Counted from the first letter of the stretch, positions 1-5,617 are shown. The stretch is 10,376 bases of DNA from an archaeon MnTg01 (GCA_008974855.1 BFAR01000166.1:1-10376); one strand, 5' to 3'. The notes: generated by a model from the sequence alone, not told the origin. Numbers and translations: made by a program.

Positions 1-2
1 AG

Positions 3-494
3 GAACTAAAAGAAGGAGACAATGTTTTTTTATCAAAACCAGATGGTGACTATAAGAAATTTATTTTTGGAACAGTTACAGGAGTAAATGATAAAAAAAT
101 TGGAATTAATGGAGTAATAGTTGATCCTGTAGGACTAAAAAACAAGGTAGAGCAAGGAAAGGCAGGAACTCGTTCGGTTGAAATTTTAGAAAACCCAACT
201 CCAGAAAACTGCATCTTTAGCTTAATTTACAGAATAGAGCATGAAAACTATACCGATGTTATAGACATGGATAAAGAAAGGATAACCCCAATTTCTAAAA
301 ATGCATATGCTGTTTTAGATGGATGGATAAGAGAATCACTTCCAGATCTTCTAAACAATGTTTTGTCCCTGACAGGAGGCACTGAAAAGGAACACGCAAA
401 GCAAATCCTCAGACAAAGAATGGATACGTTATATGACAAGAATCTCAAAAGAAACTTGTACTCTATTTGCCGAAGCCTTCGGATTTTAAATTAA
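3..494 (+). CDS. C-terminal part of an unrecognised protein (5' end outside window)
   Basis: The frame is open from the first complete codon at position 3 to a TAA at 492-494, giving 163 residues, so the gene begins before the window. An internal ATG at 267 would give only 75 residues, but the coding character clearly extends upstream of it. The first 45 visible residues ([28 protein letters not shown]) alternate charged and beta-prone stretches and could be a small beta-barrel. The rest is mostly helical and charged, with a basic end ([18 protein letters not shown]). There is no signal peptide, membrane segment or catalytic motif. I do not recognise the family. It ends 58 bases before rpl12, which has its own TATA box, so co-transcription is not needed. 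The reading frame is fairly certain; the function is unknown. Confidence 0.75.
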   Translation, partial: ELKEGDNVFLSKPDGDYKKFIFGTVTGVNDKKIGINGVIVDPVGLKNKVEQGKAGTRSVEILENPTPENCIFSLIYRIEHENYTDVIDMDKERITPISKNAYAVLDGWIRESLPDLLNNVLSLTGGTEKEHAKQILRQRMDTLYDKNLKRNLYSICRSLRILN

Positions 495-519
495 TTTTTG
501 TGCCTACTTTCTCTATAGT

Positions 520-530
520 TTTATATTATA
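520..530 (+). promoter_or_regulatory. TATA box (BoxA) for rpl12
   Basis: The AT-only stretch TTTATATTATA is centred about 28 bases before the rpl12 ATG at 553. Archaeal transcription starts roughly 25 bases downstream of the TATA centre, so the mRNA would begin at or next to the start codon (leaderless). No Shine-Dalgarno sequence precedes the ATG, which fits. Confidence 0.65.
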
Positions 531-552
531 CCCAAAGCAAGTCCACGATACA

Positions 553-870
553 ATGGAATATGTTTACGCTGCATTGATGCTTCATAAACTAAAGAAGGAT
601 ATCAATGAAGATAACATTACAAGTTTAGTAAAGGCCTCTGGCGCTGAAGTAAACCCAGCCCAAGTAAAGGCATTAGTGGCATCTTTAGCTGATGTAAACA
701 TTGAAGAGGCAATAAAGGCAGCACCAGTTGCAGTTGCAGCAGCTGCCGCACCAGCAGAAGCAGCAGCAGGTGGTGGAGACGAAAAGAAAGGCGAGAAGAA
801 AGAAAAAGCTGCAGACAGTGGAAAATCAGAAGAACAGGCAATGGAAGGACTTTCCGCATTATTTGGTTAA
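553..870 (+). CDS. rpl12: Large-subunit ribosomal protein L12 (archaeal P1-type stalk protein)
   Basis: L12 forms the flexible lateral stalk that recruits and activates translation GTPases; dimers bind the C-terminal spine of L10. The 105-residue length and layout match archaeal L12. Residues 1-58 are the helical dimerisation domain, starting with the typical [10 protein letters not shown]. Residues 59-76 are an Ala/Pro/Gly hinge, 77-93 a Lys/Glu-rich linker, and 94-105 the conserved tail [12 protein letters not shown] that contacts elongation factors. ATG 553 fits the family's usual N-terminus and sits at leaderless distance from a strong TATA box. In many archaea L12 directly follows L10 in the L11-L1-L10-L12 operon. 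Here it lies on the opposite strand, more than 1.2 kb away, with its own promoter. Identification is secure. Confidence 0.97.
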   Translation: MEYVYAALMLHKLKKDINEDNITSLVKASGAEVNPAQVKALVASLADVNIEEAIKAAPVAVAAAAAPAEAAAGGGDEKKGEKKEKAADSGKSEEQAMEGLSALFG

Positions 871-910
871 ATTTTCTAACTAATTCAACAATTACAAAAA
901 CAACCTTAAT

Positions 911-919
911 GTTATTTAC
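911..919 (+). promoter_or_regulatory. Possible TATA box for the TRIC-like gene
   Basis: GTTATTTAC lies about 28 bases before the ATG at 943, the expected leaderless spacing. The sequence is a weak match and the whole region is AT-rich. Read-through from rpl12, which ends at 870, is an alternative. Confidence 0.35.
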
Positions 920-942
920 AACTAGGTAGAATGAAAAAATAG

Positions 943-1581
943 ATGGTTGACTTTTCAGTACCTGCTGATGTATTCATCTATGTTTTAGATCTATTTGGAA
1001 CAATGGCATTTGCGGTAACTGGCGCATTCAAGGCAATTGAACACAAGGCCGACATTGTAGGAATTATTATTTTAGCAACAATTACTGGCGTTGCAGGAGG
1101 AACAATACGTGATATTGTATTAGGTAAGTTTCCACCAAATTCAATTTTAGATCCGACTTATGTTATAATCACAGTCGCAACTGGGGTTGTTTTGTTTTTC
1201 CTGTATACTAAACTGAAAAAACACTGGAATGTATTTTTGAAATTTGACGCAATTGGCCTTGGTGTTTTTTCTGTAATAGGTGCAACCTTTGCATACAATA
1301 TTTTTGGATTAAACTTTTTGGCAATGGTTCTAGCAGGAATGCTAACTGCTGTTGGTGGTGGTATCTTGCGTGATGTCTTTGTAAATCAAGTACCAATAGT
1401 CTTTGTAAAGGAGATGTATGCTTCTGCCAGTTTTGTAGGAATTGTAATATTCTACTTTATTTTGGCATTAGGTGTTGACTTGTATATTGCATCAATTGCA
1501 GGTATAGCAATTATAACAGGTCTGCGTCTGGTTGCAATGAAGTATAACTGGAATCTTCCAAAGGTTAAAGGAAATATCTAA
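943..1581 (+). CDS. TRIC/UPF0126-family membrane protein
   Basis: This is a 212-residue, strongly hydrophobic protein with about seven membrane segments. It has the two-repeat architecture of the UPF0126/TRIC family, whose members include prokaryotic relatives of trimeric intracellular cation channels (some are annotated as glycine transporters). Each repeat carries the family's Gly-Gly-x-x-Arg-Asp signature followed by a short turn ending in Pro: GVAGGTIRD at residues 49-57 and AVGGGILRD at 136-144. In-frame TAG at 940-942 touches ATG 943, so translation cannot begin further upstream. The basic tail (NWNLPKVKGNI) probably faces the cytoplasm. It follows rpl12 by 72 bases on the same strand and converges on the 107-residue gene, with 18 bases between stops. 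Family assignment is strong; whether it moves potassium, glycine or something else cannot be told from sequence. Confidence 0.9.
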   Translation: MVDFSVPADVFIYVLDLFGTMAFAVTGAFKAIEHKADIVGIIILATITGVAGGTIRDIVLGKFPPNSILDPTYVIITVATGVVLFFLYTKLKKHWNVFLKFDAIGLGVFSVIGATFAYNIFGLNFLAMVLAGMLTAVGGGILRDVFVNQVPIVFVKEMYASASFVGIVIFYFILALGVDLYIASIAGIAIITGLRLVAMKYNWNLPKVKGNI

Positions 1582-1599
1582 TAATTTTAGAAATTAAAA

Positions 1600-1923
1600 T
1601 CACGTCATAGAGTCCAAGGTTTTGCGCCTAATTGGAACTCCATCTACATTTACTTGGTCTTTTTCCTCAAACAATAGGTGCCAATTCTTATCATGCGGCA
1701 AAAGTCGATTCATCTCTTCAAGCTTTGCATTTGTTGGATAAATGTTAGTTAGTGCCCCCCACTTCATAGAAGGAACTTTGGGCATTATCTTGTTTAGTCT
1801 ACTGACAAACTCATTTTGCCTTTTGTTAGGTGGTAATACGTCTTCCAATTTTCTCGAAATTAACCTCCATTCTAATATTATGTAAATGTTAAGATTTGAT
1901 AGAAAAGACTTTGATGAGAACAT
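1600..1923 (-). CDS. Unrecognised 107-residue protein
   Basis: This frame runs from ATG at 1923 to TGA at 1600-1602. The central and C-terminal part (from about residue 33) looks like a soluble folded domain with balanced Trp, Asn, Lys, Glu and Pro content: FVSRLNKIMP, MKWGALTNIYP, LPHDKNWHLLFEE, and a closing GVPIRRKTLDSMT. I do not recognise the family. The first 20 residues (Ser-rich, then NLNIYIILEW) look less like a protein body, so the true start may be later, but no in-frame ATG, GTG or TTG is available until the body of the protein. It converges on the TRIC-like gene and diverges from the candidate small gene at 1994, with 70 bases between their starts. No opposite-strand gene explains this stretch, which supports it being real. 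Confidence 0.65.
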   Translation of the reverse strand: MFSSKSFLSNLNIYIILEWRLISRKLEDVLPPNKRQNEFVSRLNKIMPKVPSMKWGALTNIYPTNAKLEEMNRLLPHDKNWHLLFEEKDQVNVDGVPIRRKTLDSMT

Positions 1924-1963
1924 TGAAAAACCATCAGATGTTTGCTAAAAATTACAAACAATT

Positions 1964-1973
1964 TCTTAATTGA
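1964..1973 (+). promoter_or_regulatory. Possible TATA box for the 35-residue small gene
   Basis: CTTAATTGAT is centred about 25 bases before the ATG at 1994, the right spacing for a leaderless transcript. It is AT-rich in an AT-rich intergenic region, so support is modest. Confidence 0.3.
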
Positions 1974-1993
1974 TAATTTTGCCCTAATTACTT

Positions 1994-2101
1994 ATGAAAG
2001 GATTTATCAAAAAGGATAAGGAAATTGAAGTAGAGATCGCTTCTATGAATGAACTTCCAGAAAATGCACTAGTCTGGGCTGGATTACTGAAAAAAGCTTG
2101 A
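1994..2101 (+). CDS. Candidate 35-residue small protein
   Basis: An ATG at 1994 opens 35 codons ending in TGA at 2099-2101. The product begins MKGFIKKDKE, continues with IEVEIASMNELPEN, and ends ALVWAGLLKKA. This is a plausible mix of charged and hydrophobic residues, rather than the Lys/Asn/Ile/Phe noise expected from random AT-rich DNA. It fills an otherwise empty gap between divergent and convergent neighbours. It stops 20 bases short of the rpl10 stop codon, has a possible TATA box at leaderless distance, and is followed by a T-rich tract suitable for archaeal termination. It has no membrane segment or signal peptide. Function is unknown. Conservation in related genomes would decide whether it is real. 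Confidence 0.5.
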   Translation: MKGFIKKDKEIEVEIASMNELPENALVWAGLLKKA

Positions 2102-2109
2102 CCTAAAAA

Positions 2110-2127
2110 TTTTCTTTTATTTTATTC
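2110..2127 (+). terminator. Possible T-rich terminator after the small gene
   Basis: A run of Ts broken by single C and A bases lies just downstream of the TGA at 2099-2101. Archaeal RNA polymerase terminates at such T tracts without needing a hairpin. The tract overlaps the 3' end of the convergent rpl10. Confidence 0.3.
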
Positions 2128-2988
2128 AGGTTTGTAGTCTTTAGCCTTTCCTACAAGACCCTTTGCTTGAGAGTGTGCTTTTTGCAAAATTTGATCTTTG
2201 TTTTCATCTGTAAGATATCCTACCTCTAGTGCAACTGAACGAGATCCTTGTGCTGCCATTGCAAGAATTTGTTTAATGTTGTCCTTAGTTACATATGCTG
2301 CCTCTATTGATAGAGAAACTGCCTCTTGGTGAGCGCGTGAAAGCTCTTCTCTGAACTTCTCTACGTCGATGAATAACTCTTCTTTAGAATAAAGCAGTCC
2401 TTTTTCTAGTGCGTTTGATAGTGCAATTCCTGCCTCTACAGCCTTTATGTCAAGCTTTCCTAAAAGGATTGCAAGCTTTGAAGAAATTGGTTCACCTTTT
2501 TTGGCTGCAACGGTATCTTTTGTAATCCAAATTGTTCCTTGATCAATTTTTGTTGGAACTTTTGCTTCCTTAAAGTCGGTAAGGATTGGACCTGGTGCAA
2601 TACCAGTGTTTTTTGCTGGAATTACAACATCCATACTTGCCTTGTCGCCTGCACGTGCAAGCAAAAATATCTTATTTTTTCCAAGTAAAACGTTAAGCTT
2701 GAATGGTGACATATTTGTAAACATGAAAAGACACTGACCAGTTAGTTTCTCAACAATGTCTTTAATTCCAGGAATATCAAGTGCCACAATTGCTTTTCTT
2801 GCAACCTTGTCTTTGATACTCAAAATTTCTACTTCTCCTTTGAATTTTTTCCTCAATGGTAGAAGCTGAGATGCTCGAACCTTTTCCATTCTAACTAAAG
2901 CTATTACATCATATTTTTTTGGTAGCTCTTGTAGCTGCTGATACAGCTGTGCCTTTCGTTTTGGATAAGTGGTTCTATTCTCGCGCAT
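2122..2988 (-). CDS. rpl10: Large-subunit ribosomal protein L10 (archaeal P0-type)
   Basis: L10/P0 anchors the L12 stalk to 23S rRNA. Residues 1-110 form the rRNA-binding domain, with ALVRMEKVRASQL and LLGKNKIFLLARAGDKA. Residues 111-180 are the archaeal/eukaryal insertion domain, including PAKNTGIAPGPI and GTIWITKDTVAAKKGEPIS. Residues 203-288 form the long helical spine that docks L12 dimers; its repeated pattern is visible at SIEAAYVT (228-234), ALEVGYLT (253-260) and the final helix around QILQKAHSQAKGL. The start is ATG 2988, which directly abuts the rpl1 TAG, so the two genes are translated from one mRNA. At 288 residues the protein is shorter than many archaeal P0 proteins (about 330-350). 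It ends AKDYKPE after the spine, without the acidic linker and GLxxLFG-like tail that L12 here retains. Identification is secure. Confidence 0.96.
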   Translation of the reverse strand: MRENRTTYPKRKAQLYQQLQELPKKYDVIALVRMEKVRASQLLPLRKKFKGEVEILSIKDKVARKAIVALDIPGIKDIVEKLTGQCLFMFTNMSPFKLNVLLGKNKIFLLARAGDKASMDVVIPAKNTGIAPGPILTDFKEAKVPTKIDQGTIWITKDTVAAKKGEPISSKLAILLGKLDIKAVEAGIALSNALEKGLLYSKEELFIDVEKFREELSRAHQEAVSLSIEAAYVTKDNIKQILAMAAQGSRSVALEVGYLTDENKDQILQKAHSQAKGLVGKAKDYKPE

Positions 2989-3642
2989 CTACTTTTTCAC
3001 TACTAGTTGTTCTTTGGCAATCTTACCCATTGTAGTTTTTATCAAAATCTTTCTAATGTTTTTATCACCGTTTGGTAATTTTTTCTCAATTCCACCAAGT
3101 ATTGCATGTGCATTTATTGCCAAATCAGCATCCTCCATTGACTCATCACCGATTTTGCATGACATTGACAACGAATTTTTTACTCTTACTCTAACTGAAG
3201 ATCTAAATCTTTCTAAAAATGCATCAATTGGTGCATTAAAAGGTACAGGTGTGGGCATCTTTCCTCTAGGGCCTAGGAGTTGACCTAGAACTTTACCAAC
3301 AACTGGCATGAGTTTAGTGTCAGCCAAAAAGAAATCAAAGCTGTTGATGAGTTTTCTTGACTCTCGCTTATTGGCAGCAAGTCTTGTTAACTCATCATTG
3401 TCTATTACCTTATCTGCCTTTGCATTTTTTGCCTTCAGACCCATGTCGCCTGAAGCCATAACACAGATAGCAGCTGGAGAGTTTGTTTTTGGTAGCTGAA
3501 TAGTTTCATTAATTGAAAATCCTTTTTTTACATCGATATCTTTGAAAACCATAATTAGCTCTAGGGATTGCTTGAACTTGCGTTCCTTATCAGTGGCCTT
3601 TGCCTCCTTAATCATTTCTGTTAACTTCTTTTCAGTAATCAA
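2989..3642 (-). CDS. rpl1: Large-subunit ribosomal protein L1
   Basis: L1 binds 23S rRNA at the mobile L1 stalk that helps deacylated tRNA leave the E site. In Methanococcus, L1 is also known to repress its own operon by binding its mRNA. The L1 signature is clear at residues 103-134: FFLADTKLMPVVGKVLGQ and LLGPRGKMPTPVPF. The N-terminus (KFKQSLELIMVFKDIDVKK) and C-terminus (NIRKILIKTTMGKIAKEQL) match the two-domain fold; the length of 217 is normal for archaea. The start is TTG 3642, which gives the usual N-terminal helix and lies at leaderless distance from a TATA box; ATG at residue 10 would cut that helix. The gene ends TAG directly against the rpl10 ATG. Unusually, it begins a new transcription unit instead of following rpl11. 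Confidence 0.96.
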   Translation of the reverse strand: MITEKKLTEMIKEAKATDKERKFKQSLELIMVFKDIDVKKGFSINETIQLPKTNSPAAICVMASGDMGLKAKNAKADKVIDNDELTRLAANKRESRKLINSFDFFLADTKLMPVVGKVLGQLLGPRGKMPTPVPFNAPIDAFLERFRSSVRVRVKNSLSMSCKIGDESMEDADLAINAHAILGGIEKKLPNGDKNIRKILIKTTMGKIAKEQLVVKK

Positions 3643-3666
3643 TATGGCAATTTTCTAAAAAGCCTA

Positions 3667-3676
3667 CTTAAAATCG
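3667..3676 (-). promoter_or_regulatory. TATA box for rpl1-rpl10
   Basis: On the minus strand the sequence reads CGATTTTAAG, centred about 29 bases before the TTG start of rpl1 at 3642. This puts the transcript start a few bases from the start codon. A 9-base direct repeat, AGGCAAAAA on the plus strand (3682-3690 and 3691-3699), lies just upstream of it and might be a regulatory site. Confidence 0.5.
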
Positions 3677-3776
3677 TTTAGAGGCAAAAAAGGCAAAAAA
3701 TTAACTTCTTCGAATAATTTCAGATTTACTAATTATTAATTGTAAATTACTATAACATTCCTTTCAAAACTTACAT

Positions 3777-3783
3777 TTATTAC
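3777..3783 (+). promoter_or_regulatory. TATA box for the Lrp/AsnC gene
   Basis: TTTATTA is centred about 28 bases before the TTG at 3808. This spacing supports TTG 3808 over the in-frame ATG at 3832 as the start of a leaderless mRNA. Confidence 0.45.
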
Positions 3784-3807
3784 CTCAAGTGAAAATCTTT
3801 CAGAACA

Positions 3808-4266
3808 TTGCGCAGATACGATGAATTAGATATGAAGTTATTATTCGAGCTGACTAGCGATGCCAATATCTCAGTTCCAAACCTTTCAAAAAAACTGGGA
3901 ATCAATGCATCAGTTCTGTACAGCAGAATTAAAAGACTAAGCAGAAAGAAACTCATAAAAAAATACACCATCGTAATTGATGATTCTCTTTTAGGATTTG
4001 GAGTAAAGGCTACCGTTGGAATTAACCGTGATCCTAAATCCAAAGAACAAATTCATAAAGCCTTGATGGAAACCCCAGAGATTGCATCAATTTCTGAAGT
4101 TACCGGTCGATTTGACATTCTGGTCAGAGTGTTAGCTCAAAACCTAGAGGCGTTGCACACTGTAGTCATAGAAAAGATTGGAAAAATTGAAGGAATACAA
4201 AACACAGAAACATTTGTAGAGTTACAAAAAACCGATAAAGACCCAGTTTATCTCACAAAACAATAA
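3808..4266 (+). CDS. Lrp/AsnC-family transcription regulator
   Basis: This is a 152-residue DNA-binding regulator of the feast/famine family. Residues 1-55 are the winged helix-turn-helix: the family opening YDELDMKLLFEL, then NISVPNLSKKLGINASVLYSRIKRL with the recognition helix around 33-44. Residues 63-140 are the ligand-binding and oligomerisation RAM domain, including ATVGINRDP and SEVTGRFDILVRV, where the Gly and Asp residues usually shape the effector pocket. Such proteins assemble into dimers to octamers and often bind amino acids. The start is TTG 3808; a TGA at 3790-3792 limits upstream extension. The gene sits between rpl11 and rpl1 on the opposite strand. Its stop is one base from the rpl11 stop, and its promoter shares a 165-base region with rpl1. 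Effector and targets are unknown; regulation of itself or of rpl1-rpl10 is a reasonable guess only. Confidence 0.93.
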   Translation: MRRYDELDMKLLFELTSDANISVPNLSKKLGINASVLYSRIKRLSRKKLIKKYTIVIDDSLLGFGVKATVGINRDPKSKEQIHKALMETPEIASISEVTGRFDILVRVLAQNLEALHTVVIEKIGKIEGIQNTETFVELQKTDKDPVYLTKQ

Positions 4267-4267
4267 T

Positions 4268-4750
4268 TTACTTTAATTTCTCATCCCATTTTCCTGCATT
4301 AATTTCAGCAGTAAGTTCTTTGGGTAATTTTCCTTCTATTTTAATTCCTAAACACAAACACGTTCCGATGATCTCCTTTGCAACCGACTTTAATGAGTCT
4401 GCATAAGAATTTTCTAACTTTGTTTTAGCAACCTTGACAATTCCATCCATGCCAATGTCCCCAACCCAGTCAGTACCAGATGTGCCAGAACCTTTTTGAA
4501 TTCCTGTTTCTTTGAGAAGCAAAGCTGCTGCAGAAGGAATTCCAATTTCAATATCCCATTTTTTGGTATCAGGGTCAACTGAAACTGTTACAGGTACCTT
4601 CATTCCTTCAAAATCTTTTGTTTTTTCATTAATGGCATTAATTACTTCCATAATGTTAACTCCCATAGGCCCTAGAGCAGGACCCAATGGTGGACCTGCA
4701 GAAGCCTTTCCGCCTGTAACCAATGATGAAATTTTTTGCGCTTCTCCCAT
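4268..4750 (-). CDS. rpl11: Large-subunit ribosomal protein L11
   Basis: L11 binds the GTPase-associated region of 23S rRNA at the stalk base, next to L10. The N-terminal domain carries the proline-rich signature at residues 12-33 (VTGGKASAGPPLGPALGP, then MGVNIMEV). The C-terminal rRNA-binding domain includes PSAAALLLKETGIQKGSG (72-89) and the late helix GTCLCLGIKIEG. At 160 residues it has normal archaeal length. ATG 4750 gives the expected N-terminus MGEAQKISSLVTGGKA. It follows nusG by 36 bases, the order typical of archaea (secE-nusG-rpl11), but the next gene is the convergent lrp-like gene rather than rpl1. Its stop codon is separated from that gene's stop by one base, so the two transcripts must overlap or terminate inside each other's gene. 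Confidence 0.97.
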   Translation of the reverse strand: MGEAQKISSLVTGGKASAGPPLGPALGPMGVNIMEVINAINEKTKDFEGMKVPVTVSVDPDTKKWDIEIGIPSAAALLLKETGIQKGSGTSGTDWVGDIGMDGIVKVAKTKLENSYADSLKSVAKEIIGTCLCLGIKIEGKLPKELTAEINAGKWDEKLK

Positions 4751-4770
4751 AATTCATTCACTTTAATATG

Positions 4771-4782
4771 AAAATTTAATCC
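4771..4782 (-). promoter_or_regulatory. Possible internal TATA box for rpl11
   Basis: On the minus strand GGATTAAATTTT lies in the 36-base nusG-rpl11 gap, about 26 bases before the rpl11 ATG at 4750. No Shine-Dalgarno sequence is visible for rpl11, which would fit a leaderless secondary transcript. Read-through from nusG is equally possible. Confidence 0.3.
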
Positions 4783-4786
4783 TTTG

Positions 4787-5416
4787 CTACTCTGTGCTAA
4801 GTTTGAGGTAGTTTGCGTCTACTGTTACTGGTAGCTGATATGGAGCATCCAACAAAATGACAGTTGCCTCCTCTTTGTCATGATCTATTCTGGTAACTGT
4901 CGCCTTCATTCCCTTAAATGGTCCGCCAATAATTTCAACAATCTTGTCAACTGCAAGTTCTGTAACAGTGGATTTTTTGATCAAGTATCCTTCAATGTCC
5001 TTGAATTCAAGCTCCCCCCTAAGCTGTCCACGAATGTGTCTTATTCCCTGAATTGCCATAAAGGCCTGATTCACATCAACTGCTTCTAACACGATATATC
5101 CTTTCAAATTTTCAATTAACATGACAGATTGAATATTGATTTTTTGTGTTCTAACTCTGTTTTGTAATAAATTAAGTACCACTTTTTCTTGACCACCAGT
5201 TGTTCTTATTGCAAAAAGATGGGATTTGATTTCTTCACCTGATGATGGTTGCTCTGTTGGTTGTTCTGAACTAGGTTGTTCTGCACTAGGTTGTTCTGCA
5301 CTAGGTTGTTCTGCACTAGGTTGTTCTGCACTAGGTTGTTCTGAACTTGGTTGCTGTTCTGCACTAGGTTGTTGTTCTACATCTGCCTTTATTATCTGAG
5401 GTGTTTCTTCAATCAA
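4787..5416 (-). CDS. nusG: Transcription elongation factor Spt5 (NusG family) with repeat N-terminal tail
   Basis: Archaeal Spt5 (with Spt4) clamps RNA polymerase for processive elongation, and its KOW domain can contact the ribosome. The NGN domain spans about residues 65-148, starting HLFAIRTTGGQEKVVLNLL and containing GYIVLEAVDVNQAFMAIQGI. The KOW domain spans 153-205, with VEIIGGPFKGMKATVTRID and a C-terminal PVTVDANYLKL. Residues 14-59 are an added low-complexity tail of EQPSA-type repeats, rich in Glu, Gln, Pro and Ser, likely disordered and acidic. Many archaeal Spt5 proteins are about 150 residues and begin near the NGN domain; this one has 209. The start is TTG 5416, the only usable start before the domain, six bases after the secE stop and in the same frame. 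It forms a unit with secE and rpl11. Identity is certain; the tail's function is unknown. Confidence 0.95.
   Translation of the reverse strand: MIEETPQIIKADVEQQPSAEQQPSSEQPSAEQPSAEQPSAEQPSAEQPSSEQPTEQPSSGEEIKSHLFAIRTTGGQEKVVLNLLQNRVRTQKINIQSVMLIENLKGYIVLEAVDVNQAFMAIQGIRHIRGQLRGELEFKDIEGYLIKKSTVTELAVDKIVEIIGGPFKGMKATVTRIDHDKEEATVILLDAPYQLPVTVDANYLKLSTE
5266..5376 (-). repeat. 15-bp tandem repeat encoding EQPSA units in Spt5
   Basis: Four identical 15-base units (CTGCACTAGGTTGTT on the plus strand) occupy 5281-5340. One diverged 15-base unit lies on one side (5266-5280) and two 18-base variants on the other (5341-5358 and 5359-5376, coding EQQPS-type units). All lengths are multiples of three, so gain or loss of units keeps the frame. 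The identity of the central units suggests recent duplication by slippage or unequal recombination. Confidence 0.95.
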
Positions 5417-5422
5417 TTTTAT

Positions 5423-5596
5423 CTAACGTCCAAATGTTGCTACAGAAAACACAAATTGAATAATAAATCCCATACTGCCTACTCCAGCTATTCCTAATAA
5501 TACCAATCTCATATGTTGCATATAGTCATCTTTATCGGATTTTTTTGCAAGTTTTATTGTGTTGAAACAATCTCTTGCAGTTTTTTTCGGATTCAA
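5423..5596 (-). CDS. secE: Protein translocase subunit SecE (Sec61-gamma type)
   Basis: This short gene encodes 57 residues, the usual size of archaeal SecE, the single-span subunit that clamps SecY in the membrane. An amphipathic N-terminal part (NPKKTARDCFNTIKLAKKSD, residues 2-21) is followed by KDDYMQHMRLVLLG and a membrane segment at about residues 29-53. The segment contains the family-typical Gly-x-x-Gly...GFIIQFVF pattern. No ATG precedes the amphipathic region; TTG 5596 is the chosen start, with an in-frame TAA at 5606-5608 limiting extension and a TATA box 26 bases upstream. It directly precedes nusG, as in many archaea. The TAG stop lies in the same frame as nusG, separated from its TTG by two codons. 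Length, hydropathy and gene order together make the identification good. Confidence 0.85.
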   Translation of the reverse strand: MNPKKTARDCFNTIKLAKKSDKDDYMQHMRLVLLGIAGVGSMGFIIQFVFSVATFGR

Positions 5597-5603
5597 TGCC
5601 TGT

Positions 5604-5612
5604 GATTAATAA
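5604..5612 (+). promoter_or_regulatory. Possible TATA box for dtdA
   Basis: GATTAATAA is centred about 28 bases before the dtdA ATG at 5636. A stronger AT stretch at 5619-5625 is only 14 bases from that ATG, too close to serve dtdA as a TATA box, and is better assigned to secE. Confidence 0.4.
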
Positions 5613-5617
5613 GGTGT

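Noticed and set aside
617..859. Minus-strand Leu-rich frame of 80 codons
   Set aside because: It is the antisense of the Ala-rich hinge of L12 (GCA/GCT codons read as Leu/Gln/Cys); composition is an artefact.
931..942. Three-codon frame (ATG AAA AAA TAG) directly before the TRIC-like start, a possible upstream mini-ORF
   Set aside because: The predicted transcript start lies at about 940, so the mini-ORF would not be on the mRNA.
1584..1600. AT-only hairpin ATTTTA-GAAAT-TAAAAT between convergent stops as a bidirectional terminator
   Set aside because: The stem has only A-T pairs and no strong T tract; such matches are common by chance in this AT-rich DNA.
2969..3283. Plus-strand frame of 104 codons across rpl1/rpl10
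   Set aside because: It lies antisense to two secure ribosomal-protein genes and has Ser/Phe-rich shadow composition.
5266..5376. CRISPR-like or mobile-element repeat
   Set aside because: Units are contiguous 15/18-base repeats without spacers, all in frame within Spt5, so this is coding tandem repetition.
5414..5425. Sequencing error splitting a natural SecE-Spt5 fusion
   Set aside because: Both proteins have normal separate ends, SecE has typical length and the two are usually separate neighbours in archaea; the shared frame is probably chance.
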